Counted from the first letter of the stretch, positions 50,250 to 61,354 are shown. The stretch is 64,000 nt of DNA from Echeneis naucrates (GCF_900963305.1 NW_021780168.1:622501-686500), one strand, 5' to 3'. Program-made: numbers and translations. The notes: generated from the sequence alone by a model not told the origin.

Positions 50250-51190
50250 GTGATTAGAAATAGATTCAATAATATAGAAATCAGGCAAATTTCAAATTTC
50301 CTGACTCTGGCGGGCGTACCCGATTATGGAGAATTTTACGGCTCTGTGATCGTAGCTGCTCATGACCTGTCTGAAAGAGTCTTCTCACAAGCACAGCCTG
50401 GTGATGTTATAGAGATGGAGCTGAGAGGGGACAGACTGAGTAAGAGTGTGTCCTCTATAGTCAGAGCTGAGAACACTGACGGGGGTCTCTCCGCCTTTCA
50501 GAATCTCCTTGATCTCCTTCTCCAATCTCCTTCTTGAATTAGTGGTGCAGTTGATTCGCAATCCTTGTGACGGAGGGAAAAGAAGCGTAGATAAAACTTT
50601 GGACGAGGAGGTTTTTAAGAAGAGAAGAAGATTTTTGTACGTGGTGGAAAATCTCCACAACAAAATGTGCTTTGGTATTAATTTGGCACACCTGCTGCAT
50701 CCCCATCTCTGCGATAGAGAGGCTGAGAGAAAGGCCAGAGAGTTTCAGACGGCTGTAGGTTTTGATGATCAGACAGAGGTGACGTTTGATGTTTCAAAGT
50801 TTGAGAAGGCCTTGGATTGTAAAATTGTGGTGTTTTATAGAAACAAAGGCACATGAGCCCTCTCCAAATTCCTCACCCCTAACCCTAGAAAAGACAAAAC
50901 TGTGTTTATGTTTTTACACCAGAATCACTATTATAGCATAAAAAAAAAATGTAAAATTTTTTCTAGGAGCCCGTCACGTCTGTGGGTACTGTTACACAGG
51001 GTATGACAGCGTTTGCAGCCATCGCTGTTCAGGGCGGTGCTCCGTGTGTCTGGACGGCTCGTGTTGTAGAGTCAGGTTCGAGCCCGTCCTCTGTGTAGAT
51101 TGTAACAGAACGTGTCTGTCAGCTTACTGTCTGAGTAAACAAGGAGCCCGTAGAGAGAGTAGGGTCGGAGTCGTATGCCAGTCAATGTGA
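50250..51190 (+). mobile_element. virus-like element fossil, B-family DNA polymerase N-terminal pieces
   Basis: Three neighbouring blocks resemble the N-terminal part of protein-primed B-family polymerases of Polinton/adintovirus-type elements in fish: an opening block (about 50250-50537), a middle block with 'CFGINLAHLL' and 'ALDCKIVVFYRNKG' (about 50509-50856), and a Cys/His-rich block (about 50960-51190, with HVCGYCYTGYDSVCSHRC). They lie in more than one frame, so the copy is broken, with a few breaks. No polymerase core, capsid or integrase gene is seen and no terminal repeats were identified. Fossil of moderate age, family assigned from motif style. Confidence 0.5.
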
Positions 51191-51309
51191 GTTGTACAAA
51201 GAGTGAGAAAAATTTCACAGACTGATCCTAAAAATTATTCTTATCAAGCCAAAAAAAAAAGTGCTCAGAGTGAAAGGTATTACACAGACGCATGATTGCT
51301 GTCAAAGAG

Positions 51310-51475
51310 TCAACTCTCCACCTCCCCCAACTTTAACTTTTCCCTTTCCAGAGCCAGCTTCTCTGCCTGTAGCTCCATCTGAAACTGCAGCCTTTCCCTT
51401 TGCAGTGTGAGCTTCTCCCCTTTAAACTGCATATACTGCTCCGCTGACAGCTTCTCAAGTCTCAAGTCTCTGACA
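51310..51475 (-). other. coiled-coil fragment
   Basis: The minus strand reads EKLSAEQYMQFKGEKLTLQR, then a heptad-like KL/ER repeat ending KLKLGEVES and a stop. This is the C-terminal tail style of Myb/SANT-like proteins linked to fish DNA transposons. The rest of the gene is absent. Confidence 0.45.
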
Positions 51476-51479
51476 GAGC

Positions 51480-53250
51480 CATATCAAAATCTTTACACTG
51501 CTCAGGTCAGAAGATGCTCACTGACTGCCAATTCCTCAACAACACCCCTCAACTCAGCTGATTACTATGGTCATAAGACATCCTGCTGACAGAAAAGTAC
51601 AACCAAAATTCTGTCTGCAATATCAACTGAGGCAACAGAGACCGTGCTACAACTCAGACAGTGAACAGCCACAGAGAGGATTTAGAGAGAAAGGAGCCTC
51701 CCCCCTAAACTGCCTAACTCAACCCTAGTCTTCGTATGCGTACTGATGGTGGGTACTTACGCACCTAAAACCCGCTTGCATTGTGGAAGGCTAACTGCCC
51801 CAGCCAACGCTACAGAAGGTGCCCCCGAGACAACTGCTGCTAACCACACGGACAGCATACAAAAACAACAAACAGCCCTGAAACACAACAAAGCCAACAG
51901 TCCCTCCTTATGAGGAACTGCTGCTACGGCCTATTTGGGGGAACAAACAGATGCTCCAGCCAAAAAAAACCCTCCTACAGCCAAACACTGTCTGAGCACA
52001 TGCAGCGACCTGCAACTACAAACAATTCACTCCACAGCACCAAACAACTGCTGACTGAAAACTACTGAACTCTAAATTCTCCTCCCCTCCACACTTCATT
52101 AAAGCAGCATTATAAAACAGCAAAACTACCAGCCCAAACATTTCTACACTGCACAAAAAAACATCTAACACAACACACACAAGAAAAATGCCCTGGAGCC
52201 CCCTTTTGTTATTTGTTAACCGCTCATTTAGGACACAACAAAGAAGGGAGGGCCACACTGATAGCTCAAAAAACAAATTATTGTACACTACATCATGACA
52301 AACAAACACAAAAAATACAGATGTGTGAGGTGTGAAGTCAGTCATCAGTGTGAGATGAAAATGTTGGATATTGAAAGCCGTGTGTGTCAAAATAAGATAC
52401 TCAAACCAAACAGGATCCAGGCCGTCCAGGAGAGAGAGCATCAGCTGAGGGAGTCTGGATTTTATAGCCTCCCCACAGGTGGAGGCGGAGCCTCCCAACA
52501 CAGAGGCGGGGCTTCATAGCAACCAGGATATATGAACCGAAGATCCACATAGCAGACAGCAGAGGGACTCACAAGAGACACACACAGCCAACACACAACC
52601 AGACTGTGTGACGTCACTGGACATCAAAGCCATTTCATGTCTTTCATCGCGCTCCTACACCACACCAACGCATACGTCACACTGTAGCGTTCGAATCGGA
52701 TGGATGAGCGCATGCGCACGACTCGTCACACGAAGGAATAAAGCGAAACACAAATCAGCTCTTATTAGACAAATTAGCGGCGTTAAATTGTACAAAAATC
52801 AAACGTGACTCGTTTATTTTCATCTCCCCTGATAAAGTTCAGATGAGAGGATGAACTCATTTCATCGCTTGACTTACATGAGGTACATTTGGTTGTCAGC
52901 CTCGGAGCGGATCAGCTGGGATCAGCTGAGAGAGAGCCAGCAGCAGGAGCACATTCAGAGATCAGATCAGAAGATAAAAACTGAGCCCTGTCAGACACTA
53001 AGATGTCATCTGAGGAGGATCACTGACGTTTCAACAATAACAGCCGCCCAAACTCTTTCTGCCCCCAAGTGGCTCCTTAGATTTGTTGCTGAATTTAATT
53101 TATAAAAAAAATATTGGTAAAATGAATGATTGAAGTATAAAATATATAAAATTTTTATTGACATTGCCTTATTTATATATTTCCGTAACTGAACTTGGAG
53201 CTTAATGCCATAAATAATAAATGATAAAGTACAGAAACCCAAAGATCCAA
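51480..53250. other. no gene recognised
   Basis: A 161-codon minus-strand frame at 52016-52501 has no domain I know and a skewed composition. 52595-52740 repeats the flank with TGACGTCA (52609-52616) that is also at 15690-15820. Confidence 0.4.
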
Positions 53251-53381
53251 ATCAATCAGAAAAAATTTAATCTCTGATTGACTGTAAATCATTTATCAAT
53301 GTTGAACTATTTACATTGAAACCACATAGACAATATAAAGAATCACACAACAGGATGGAAATGAAAATCCTGCTAAGAGTT

Positions 53382-53651
53382 TCAGCTCGTCTTTAGTGAA
53401 GATTGGCATTCAGAAAAACCAAGTGGCTCAGCTTTGAGGGCTTTCTTGTTTCTTCTCTCTGTTATTATTATCTGCCCCATTAAAGAGCAGATTCTCTCTG
53501 AGGGGACGGATGTTGCCACAATACACAGTGTGTGTGCCATCACATGTGGAAGATAGACTGAAGCCTTGGTCTGCCACCAGCTCAGAGGGGCTGCACTTCT
53601 CTGGAAAAGGGGCTCCTCACCTTTCCAGCGTGTTGTCTGATTGTAGCACAC
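53382..53651 (-). mobile_element. hAT transposase C-terminal fragment
   Basis: The minus strand encodes LSWWQTKASVYLPHV, then IVATSVPSERICSLMGQII and TERRNKKAL. This is the hAT dimerisation signature (WW..., ATSVPSER.FS..G.I...RR). It ends about 20 residues later. The N-terminal transposase parts were not found in frame. Confidence 0.75.
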
Positions 53652-54272
53652 AAACTTTCTTTAAGTGACGGAGCTACACACTGAGACAGCCACTGACTTT
53701 CACACCTACAGGCCATTTAGACTCACCATGAAGCCAACATCAGAAAATGAACTACAAATGTGCCTCTTCCCAATAACACTGAACAGGGTAACAATATTAA
53801 GCACAGCTGCACATTCAACAAGGACAGAAAATGAAAGAAGATCATCTGTACATGTGGCCTTTTCTGACCGTGGTCCTCAGAACAAATGTCCATCCCTCTG
53901 GAACTGAAGAATCTGGAGTCATGCAGCATTTGTTCATCGAGGCTTTTTGAACCTTCCTTCTCTCAGCTGGTGTCCATCCATCCAGCGTACCACAGAGCAG
54001 GAAGCTGGAAGAATAAAAGAAAGCACAAATAAATGAATTCCACACATACAGTAACAGCACAATGCTGGAAACTAATCACTAAACTGTTCCAAAGGAAATG
54101 ATCAATCTGCAGTCTTTGCTCTGATCATTGTGACTTTGTGTTATTGTTGTATCTGATAAGTTAAGCTGCACTTCTAATGACCACCAGGGGGCAGTTCCAC
54201 TGGTTGGAAAAAGACTTCAGACTGCATTGAAGTCTATTACGAAAGAAAAACCAAGGTCTGAGATGCTGCACA

Positions 54273-54346
54273 TGGCCAGTGTGGGGATTGAACCCATGAC
54301 CTCGGCGTTATTAGCACCACGCTCTAACCAGCTGAGCTAACCTGCT
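54273..54346 (-). tRNA. tRNA-Ile(AAT)
   Basis: 74 bases. Anticodon loop CTAATAA (AAT), D arm TAGCTCAGCTGGTTAGAGC, T loop TTCAATC. The acceptor AGCAGGT against ACTGGCC has two mismatches. A TTTTT run follows about 20 bases on. Plausibly functional. It lies between a hAT fragment and a hAT-like end. Confidence 0.65.
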
Positions 54347-54589
54347 GATATGAAAGTCTTTTTTGGCTTATTATAAAACTTCACAGAATAACTAGCTGTC
54401 TGTCAGTTTGAAATTCCAACAATTGTGATAAACAAATCAAACTTGATAAATCAAGTTTGTTCAGTTATCATTATGAAGGTCGATGATAAGGACACACCTT
54501 TAGTTCCACTTCCAGGGGAGAACTGCAACAAAGGAAATTATAAATCAAGTTTGATAAAGATTAATTGACCATTAATTGTTATTTTTACT

Positions 54590-54684
54590 GTTATTTTTTT
54601 CCAAAATAAGCTTTTCCTCTGGAGCCACAGCAGCGGGCTGAAAGGGCCGCATGTGGCTCCGGAGCCACAGGTTGCCGACCCCTG
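54590..54684 (-). mobile_element. hAT terminal inverted-repeat end
   Basis: The minus strand starts CAGGGGTCGGCAACCTGTGG, the typical end of a vertebrate hAT element, with 'ggctccggagccacatgcgg' after it. The matching other end was not located. Confidence 0.65.
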
Positions 54685-55062
54685 CCCTAATCTAAGTGAT
54701 TTCCATGTATTTTTCATTGTGAGACAATGTTAGGGAGGGAATTAAAGTTATTTAATGATGCATTATATCGTCTATATCAGTTTACATGATCAAATATTTT
54801 TGTCAGGCTTCCACTCTTGCCTTGTTTGCAGAAACACTGTTGCAGTGTTGCAGTTCTCCCCCGAAAGTGGAACTAAAAGTGTGTCGCTATCATCACCCTT
54901 GATAATGATAACTGAGCACCAGTTAGTGCTCTGATCCTCTTAGATGAGTCCGAACAACATCACTCAGCTCTGCCATATTTTAATGCCGTGCAGATTACAG
55001 ACATTCTCCAACATGGTCTGTAGCTCTCTAAGTGGGAAACTTGCTCCTCGAAAACAACTAAC

Positions 55063-55144
55063 CGTTGTTGACAGGATTTGAACCTGCGCGGGAAAACCCC
55101 AACGGATTTCAAGTCCATCGCCTTAACCACTCAGTCACAACAAC
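55063..55144 (-). tRNA. tRNA-Ser(TGA)
   Basis: A complete 82-base class II tRNA: acceptor GTTGTTG pairs perfectly with CAACAAC, anticodon loop CTTGAAA gives TGA, the long variable arm forms, and the T loop is TTCAAAT. A TTTT terminator occurs within about 10 bases downstream. One of the most convincing genes. The acceptor differs from the usual GTAGTCG yet stays fully paired. Confidence 0.9.
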
Positions 55145-55227
55145 GACATGAGCCATGAGAAATGCAGAATTACACAAAATATTAAATATGGTGATAATAT
55201 AATAAAAGTGAAACACAAGAAGTTATC

Positions 55228-55299
55228 TGCAATGGCCAGGCATCAAACACGGGTCAACTGCTTGGAAGGCAGCTATGCTCACCACCATACCACCATTGC
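55228..55299 (-). tRNA. tRNA-Gly(TCC)
   Basis: 72 bases. Acceptor GCAATGG/CCATTGC is perfect and the anticodon loop CTTCCAA gives TCC. The T loop is TTTGATG with one mismatch in the T stem, so the B box is weakened. A TTTT run lies about 20 bases downstream. Confidence 0.7.
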
Positions 55300-55929
55300 A
55301 GGGTTGGTGGTTTTATTCCCATGTTGTGTAATAATTATCTGTTTAGAACCAAAGTTTCCCAGCTGGCCTTCTCTGCCAGCTGGCCTTCTTCCACAGTGGA
55401 TCCTGGTGCCATGTGTTCACCAGGCAGGTGATGCTCCCTGTCTCTGTTCTATCCGTGTTCTCACTTATGCAAGAATTCATCAGTGTGTCTCATTGGAGTA
55501 ATCTGAGTTAGATCTGAAGAAAACATCCAAGACTGAAAGACCAGATACTGAAAGGGGAAAAAGCATATAAAATAGAAACATCCACGCACATGGTCCAAAT
55601 ATCTGATTGATATGAGTTCCAGCCAATGATGTTAGTGATCAGAGACGGCTTGACATGACGGGTTTCAATCTTAAGTCCTATTGAGGAACTATTGGAAAAT
55701 AATCCTGTTGTTTATGAACAGTCCTGATTGGTGTTTTTTTCTGCTGCTCTTGTTTCATTTCTTGTGGTTGTCCTGCAGAGTTGGTTGTCTGACTGTTCAT
55801 GTTGAGGAGTTTGGTGTCTGGTTATCTACTTCTTTGTTATATGTATATTTTCAGAATACATTTTCAGTGCGACAGGAGATTGTAAGGGCAGATTCTCTCT
55901 GAGGGGACGGATGTGCCAACACATGCATG

Positions 55930-55958
55930 GTAGGTTCAAATCCTGCCAACCACGGTTA
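55930..55958 (+). pseudogene. tRNA-Ser 3' end
   Basis: The T arm GGTTCAAATCCTGCC and 3' acceptor strand only. Confidence 0.55.
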
Positions 55959-56071
55959 GTTCAGCCCACCTGGTGTTGGTATCATCTTTCACTGCCTTCT
56001 GTAACTTTTGTTCACAGGGAGACCAAAAATGCCTGAATCAGCTGATTAGTTGTCATTGACAAGAAACAAAC

Positions 56072-56153
56072 TGGCAGTTGTGGGATTCAAACACGCGCCT
56101 CCGAAGAGACGGGAGCCTTAATCCAGCGCCTTGGACCGCTTGGCCACACTACC
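56072..56153 (-). tRNA. tRNA-Leu(AAG), mildly decayed
   Basis: 82 bases, acceptor GGTAGTG, anticodon AAG. One anticodon-stem and two T-stem mismatches, T loop TTTGAAT. May be inactive. Confidence 0.6.
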
Positions 56154-56159
56154 ACTGTA

Positions 56160-57000
56160 CGGATGTCTAAATTCATGCTGGATGTTCACCACCCACTTCC
56201 CCAAAGTCCAACAGTGAAGGTTTCAAATCCAGTTCAGTCCAAATAGTTCCACTTTTGTTGTTGCTTCTGTTGGCAGAACTCAAAGGTATCTGGCAGGACC
56301 ATGATTGTCTTTAGAGCTTCATTAACAGAGTGCACTCTACTGTGGAGGTCATGACTAAAAAGTGGGAGGAGTCTTTGATCTCTGTGATGTCATTAGAACC
56401 TTTGTGACATCACAGAATCAGCATCTCCTTTGATGGTTACTGATGGAACAGGAAAAGGTCAGATCCTGATATAATCTTGTGAATCCACAAGTATGCCTTT
56501 CTTTGTTTGTGTACCAACAGCCTGAGCTCTGGTTCTGACTTTGTTTTGATGAACCTCATTATTTACACACAGCACATTCAGGACATTAATGTGACAGTTT
56601 ATTATATGCTAAAGAAAATCGTTTGCCACAAAACAAGTCAAGAGCTCTCTGTTAGTAACTGTTAGTAGAAACTGTTTGTAAATGACATTCGGCCTCTCAT
56701 CCAAGTGGTGTCATCAGACAGATTGGTGGTTCACCTGTCGCAGTATCTTAGATGGATGTCCAATCATGAGACATAAGTTTCAACTGGAAAATGTCAGGAG
56801 TTTTTCAGCAGCACTGATTAACAGGAAAACATGGAGAATGTCATTTATCACTTTCTCCAGTAATGTGTACAGTTGTCACTGTGCTGCTCCTGACTCAGTG
56901 ATGCTGTTGAATGCTTATAGGGCCGCCGTTCTTAAAGTGTGGGCTCCACCCCACTGGTGGGGAATAGAGACATGACAGGTGGGGCGTGACAAACTGGAGG
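56160..57000 (-). repeat. dispersed hairpin repeat plus hAT-like copy
   Basis: 56225-56580 is a minus-strand copy of the repeat at 13571-13850 (hairpin arms 56381-56392 and 56405-56416). 56790-56990 repeats the block at 2905-3090. Confidence 0.7.
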
Positions 57001-57100
57001 AAATGTTCCTTTTCATTCTGATCTTTATTGAATCGTTTCTTTATGGACAACAAAGATCTGACATTCTCAGAAAAAAATACCCACACACAAACAAATGAAT
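56925..57100 (+). mobile_element. hAT-like element fragment
   Basis: The longest copy of the family seen at 3035, 19634, 8215 and 23420, with 'ggggcgtgacaaactgg' inside. Confidence 0.5.
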
Positions 57101-57499
57101 CATTAACAGCCTGCATGGATTCTAAATGAAAAGAACATCAGATGGAGAGCAGAAAAAAACTGTAACCTGGGTCCTTCATTATTATTATTAATTTTAAATA
57201 GGAGATCAGAACAAAAATGGAACCTGGAACCAAAGTGAGAAAATAATGATTCACATCAGCATGAGCAACAAACAAACTTTCACACAAAGAGGCTGCAGCC
57301 TAGTGTGGACAACAACTACAGAAAATGTGTACATTTGTGACATAGACCACTAAAGTTGACAACAGATAGAACATCATGTTATGACAATACCACAGTCACA
57401 AGTTTAACCCATGTAGGAGCCACCTGGGTGAAAACAGCAGCTGCTGTATGCTGATGATTCACCACATCCAACCTGGTAATGGTTGCTTACGTGCTCTTG

Positions 57500-57830
57500 C
57501 AGTTGATGTGAAGCCAAATAGTTCCACTTTTGTTGTTGCTTCTGTCTGCAGAACTCAAAGGTATCTGGCAGGACCATGATTGCCTTTTGAGCTTCATTAA
57601 CAGAGTGCACTCTACTGTGGAGGTCATGACAAAAAGGTGGGAGGAGTCTTTGGTCTCTGTGATGTCATTAGAACCTTTGTGACATCACAGAATCAGCATC
57701 TCCTTTGATGGTTACTGATGGAACGTTTGTGGCGTTTTTTGTTTTTTTTTAATTAACCTCATTATTTACACACAGCACATTCAGGACATTAATGTGACAG
57801 TTTATTATATGCTAAAGAAACTTTGGTAAG
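57500..57830 (-). repeat. dispersed hairpin repeat, copy
   Basis: A minus-strand copy with arms 57656-57667 and 57680-57691, loop of 12. Confidence 0.75.
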
Positions 57831-58070
57831 AGTCATGATGGTCAGCCACGTATGTTGGGTGTTTTGCCATGAAACCATGAACCATGATGAACCATGAAAT
57901 ATTGTTTGAGAGTTTGTGAGGTTGGATGCTGCACGCTGGTTGTTTGTGTGTCCAGGACACTTCAAGGACAGCTTTTCTGCCATTCTCCGCTCCAAACATT
58001 GGGACACAACTTTCAGGGGTCAGAAAATGTGAGACGTGGCATTATTGCAGGGAAGCCAGCAACAATATGT

Positions 58071-58135
58071 GGTAATGTGGCCGAGCAGTCCAAGGCGCTG
58101 GATTTAGGCTCCAGTCTCTTTAGAGGAATTCCTGC
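58071..58135 (+). pseudogene. tRNA-Leu, TAG anticodon, T arm missing
   Basis: Leu body with acceptor GGTAATG. The anticodon loop TTTAGGC gives TAG (still leucine). The copy stops after the variable arm. Confidence 0.65.
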
Positions 58136-58139
58136 CTGC

Positions 58140-59290
58140 CACGCTTAACCAACATCCAAATTTCAGAAACCCAATGCTGCTTGGACACACAACCAATCAG
58201 CATCCAAAATGTGGTTTGGTTTGGTTTAATCTCACACTATCTCAAAGTAAATTTGTGTTGTACAAAGGAGAGGGAAGTCTTAGGGATGGATTTCTGAATT
58301 CAAGATTTCAAAATGGTCAGTGACAGGAAGGGTATCATCAGCATGGCAGAAAATGTGTTTACTAAGTGTGAACAAAAGATGTACTCTGGATGTACTCCTG
58401 TGATGTGTGTTGGCCAATTCATTTCATTCATTCGGAGTAGATGGGGGACTGGGTGAACTCTGGATGACCTAAAGAACACTGCTTCCTACTTACCTGAAAT
58501 TTTTATTTTAAACTCTTTAGCTGTTAAAACTGTCTCAGAGTGGTTAACATGAGTAACTGCAGTGAAAATAAAACTGGGCACTGAAAATGTATTCCAAAAT
58601 GAACATGTAAAAAAGAAGTAGATAACCAGAGACCAAACTCCTCAACATGAACTTGTGAGTGTGTGTGCATGTGAATTCATGTACATGAGTGGCATTTGAC
58701 ACTCCCTGCGCAAGCTAGCACGTTAGCACAGTGGAGTTAGCTCAATGGGTAGGCTGTTGGCTTAGTATGTATTTGTATCAATAATCTTCACAACTGCTCT
58801 GAATGGTGACAGTGGGGCAGCCTTTGTGTTTAGCAAATTTAAAACGTTTTGAGGTACAGAAAGAACAAGAGCAGTCGCACCACACAAGCATTTGAAAATA
58901 AAGATAATTATTAGCTATATTTATTTTTATTTTTATCTTTAGCTCAACAAAGCACAACACAGCGTGCCATCATTCAACTTCCCAGCAGTGCCTCTTTATT
59001 GAAGTTTAAGGTTGTTGAGATAACTTCATGTAACTTCTTCTGCAGGAGTTTAGTCAGTAATTTGGTTGAGCGACTAAGCAGGATAATATGGAGCAGTAAT
59101 TTCAGTAATTTCCAACACCGTGGAGATGATGTTTGGAACTATACAAGGCTGCATCCCCGGAAGTAGACCGGAAGAAAGCTACAAGGGAGTCCTATGGGAG
59201 TGTGGCCATTTTTTTTTTTAAATTCAGCTCCTTATTTTGGCCTTTTCTGTTAAAGCTGCCTTTTCTCAAAGCTTAGCTTCCTTGCTAGAA
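58140..59290. other. no gene seen; one weak tRNA-like scrap
   Basis: At 58731-58770 'ggagttagctcaatgggtag' resembles a tRNA acceptor and D arm, without the rest. No coding domain. Confidence 0.4.
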
Positions 59291-59295
59291 TGGCA

Positions 59296-59368
59296 GGGGA
59301 ATTAGCTCAAATGGTAGAGTGCTTGCTTAGCATGTCAGAGATAGTGGGATCGATGCCCACATTCTCCA
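59296..59368 (+). tRNA. tRNA-Ala(AGC)
   Basis: 73 bases. Acceptor GGGGAAT against ATTCTCC, anticodon loop TTAGCAT (AGC), T loop ATCGATG as in this Ala family. One anticodon-stem mismatch. The best Ala copy in the window. Confidence 0.8.
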
Positions 59369-59539
59369 CAAGAATTTAGCTCTTTGGAGATACAGCAACA
59401 AGTGAACTAAACACAGCAAGTCTTTGGTTTTTTTGTACAGATTCATGGCAGAGGTTACAAAATTAAGGAGGTCAGCAACAACCACAAAATTACTGTTTCT
59501 CTTGTCCAGAGATTGCAAATTTTGTGGTTCATGGTGTTG

Positions 59540-59720
59540 ATGCAGAGACAGAACTTCACAACTCTCTGACAGAGAAGCTGGATGCTGCTGTTGTGCATTT
59601 AAACTGGAAAATAGTGAGATGACACCTGTTGTGTCATTCTTTATACTTGTCTATGCAGAGCGGTGAAATGGTCCATAGAAGTCAAATATATCATCGAAGC
59701 ATGTTAAAGGAACTGAGGTT
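59540..59720 (+). repeat. direct copy of 25675-25870
   Basis: Shared sequence around 'gtgagatgacacctgtt' in both. The tRNA-Met piece follows in one and the Met 3' end in the other. Confidence 0.65.
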
Positions 59721-59760
59721 CTAGTCCCAACCACTAAATTCTCATTATTAACTGAAGCCG

Positions 59761-59787
59761 TGCCCCGTATGAGGCTCGAACTCATAT
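59761..59787 (-). pseudogene. elongator tRNA-Met 3' end
   Basis: Minus-strand T arm GAGTTCGAGCCTC and acceptor 3' strand ACGGGGCA. It is the only Met 3' half recognised. Confidence 0.6.
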
Positions 59788-59936
59788 AAAACTAATATAA
59801 ATTGGCTTTTATTTTGAAATGCTTGTGTGGTGCGACTGCTCTTGGTCTTTCTGTAGCTTAAAGCGTTAACGAGTTGAAACGCAGCAAAACATATCAAATT
59901 ATAAAAGTAAAAATACAAAAACAATAAAAAATTGTA

Positions 59937-59967
59937 TGGTCCATGGTGTAATCGTTAGCACTCTAAA
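59937..59967 (+). pseudogene. tRNA-Gln 5' portion
   Basis: GGTCCATGGTGTAATCGTTA and on to CACTCT, cut before the anticodon. Confidence 0.6.
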
Positions 59968-60241
59968 TCTGTCATTCATAACAGTTTTAGATTTAATTAA
60001 GTAGCAAAGCTCCATACACAACAACAGTCCTGCTTCTGTTTACCAAAAGGCTCCAAAGTTCACCCAGGGACCAGCTCACTTGTTGCTGTATCTCGAACAA
60101 AGAGCGAAAGTCTTGTGCTGTCAAAGGTTGACCTAAATACATCTGTCCCCAAATACACCTTTCAGCAGTAGAGGTGAAAGAAAAGCAGCTTCTATAGGTC
60201 AAATAACCAGAGCTTGAACCTCTCTCCAGTACCACCTCAGA

Positions 60242-60314
60242 TGCTGAAACCCGGGAGTGAACCAGGAGCCTTTACATCTTCAGTCTAACGCTCTCCCAAC
60301 TGAGCTATTTCGGC
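60242..60314 (-). tRNA. tRNA-Phe(GAA), T loop altered
   Basis: 73 bases. Acceptor GCCGAAA against TTTCAGC with one mismatch, perfect D arm, anticodon GAA. The T loop is TTCACTC, losing A58. Borderline. Confidence 0.6.
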
Positions 60315-60384
60315 TGGAGGAGCACAAGCGTTGACTGACACAGACATGGTTTTATAGAAAAACTGCAGAGAAACTGGCATCACT

Positions 60385-60452
60385 GATGCTTTGCTGCTTA
60401 AAGTGTCTGTCTTGTAAACAGGACATCCTGCATTCAAACCCCAGCAGTGCTT
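60385..60452 (+). pseudogene. tRNA-Thr-like, TGT anticodon
   Basis: Derived from the AGT family, with loop CTTGTAA giving TGT (Thr). The D arm is shortened and the T loop is ATTCAAA. Confidence 0.5.
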
Positions 60453-60640
60453 CACTCTCAGTGGAGTTCCTGCTCATCACTTCCTGTATTACAGCTTTTT
60501 CTTGCAGTTTCTGGACAAGACAAAGTGGTTGTTGCTGTGTTGAGCAGATGGAAATGTGCTGATTGACCACTTTTCACAGGAGACAAACTTTGTTCAGAGT
60601 CATGATGGTCAGGCACTGACACTGGCGACGTAACACTCAG

Positions 60641-60664
60641 GGCTCGTCCGGGATTTGAACCCTG
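60641..60664 (-). pseudogene. tRNA-Pro 3' end
   Basis: Minus-strand GGGTTCAAATCCCGGACGAG. Confidence 0.55.
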
Positions 60665-60669
60665 ACGCA

Positions 60670-61280
60670 AAATGCAGCACATGATTCTTAAATGTACTGG
60701 CTTGATGTTACATTAAGAACCAAAAAAAGTACCCATTTAAAATCAATATGATACCAAATATGATATAGGAGGAATATCCAATGATTGAAATTCATTATTA
60801 AGTTGTTGTGATAAAATCGGCCCCCTTGTCCAGCCAGAGCAACCGTTTAGCTGTCTTTCCATCTTACATAAATAAAAAAATAAAAATGAAGTCACGCACT
60901 ATATAATAATTTAATTTATAATAATTTATAATGGATTATACTTTTCAATAAAATAATTGGATTCTATATTCAATTTCTAAAACGTAATTACATAAAACCT
61001 AATAAATATAACCATATAAAACAGCCAAATGACAACATTAATGACGTTTTAAATGACAGGAAACGTCACGTTACCATGATCTGGTACCCAAGTCATGTGA
61101 TGAACACCTTGCAGTGGGCAGTCCTTTTCTGAGTGAGTGAGAAGGAAAAAAACAAAAGAAATTCTATATATATTTCTGAAATATAAAGAAATATGTCAAT
61201 GAAATCATTTCTATCTGTGAAAAAAATCCCATTTGTAAAAAGATGCCACACAGTAATTGCATATGATTGGATATTTTAAG
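60670..61280. other. AT-rich stretch, no gene seen
   Basis: High A+T around 60890-61230, without an RNA gene, exon or recognised element. Confidence 0.4.
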
Positions 61281-61282
61281 GA

Positions 61283-61354
61283 CTTAAAATGGTGTAATGG
61301 TTAGCACTGTGTACTTTGAATCCAGTGATCTGAGTTCAGCTCTCAGTGGAACCT
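61283..61354 (+). pseudogene. tRNA-Gln(TTG) pseudogene
   Basis: 72 bases with anticodon loop CTTTGAA (TTG) and a fair T arm, but the 5' acceptor (CTTAAAA) does not pair with TGGAACC. Confidence 0.65.

Noticed and set aside
52016-52501. 161-codon minus-strand frame
   Set aside because: No recognised domain, no start context and no homologous copy in the window. Could be chance in a low-complexity stretch.
58731-58770. tRNA-Ala or other tRNA gene
   Set aside because: Only the acceptor and D-arm style remain; no convincing anticodon or T arm.
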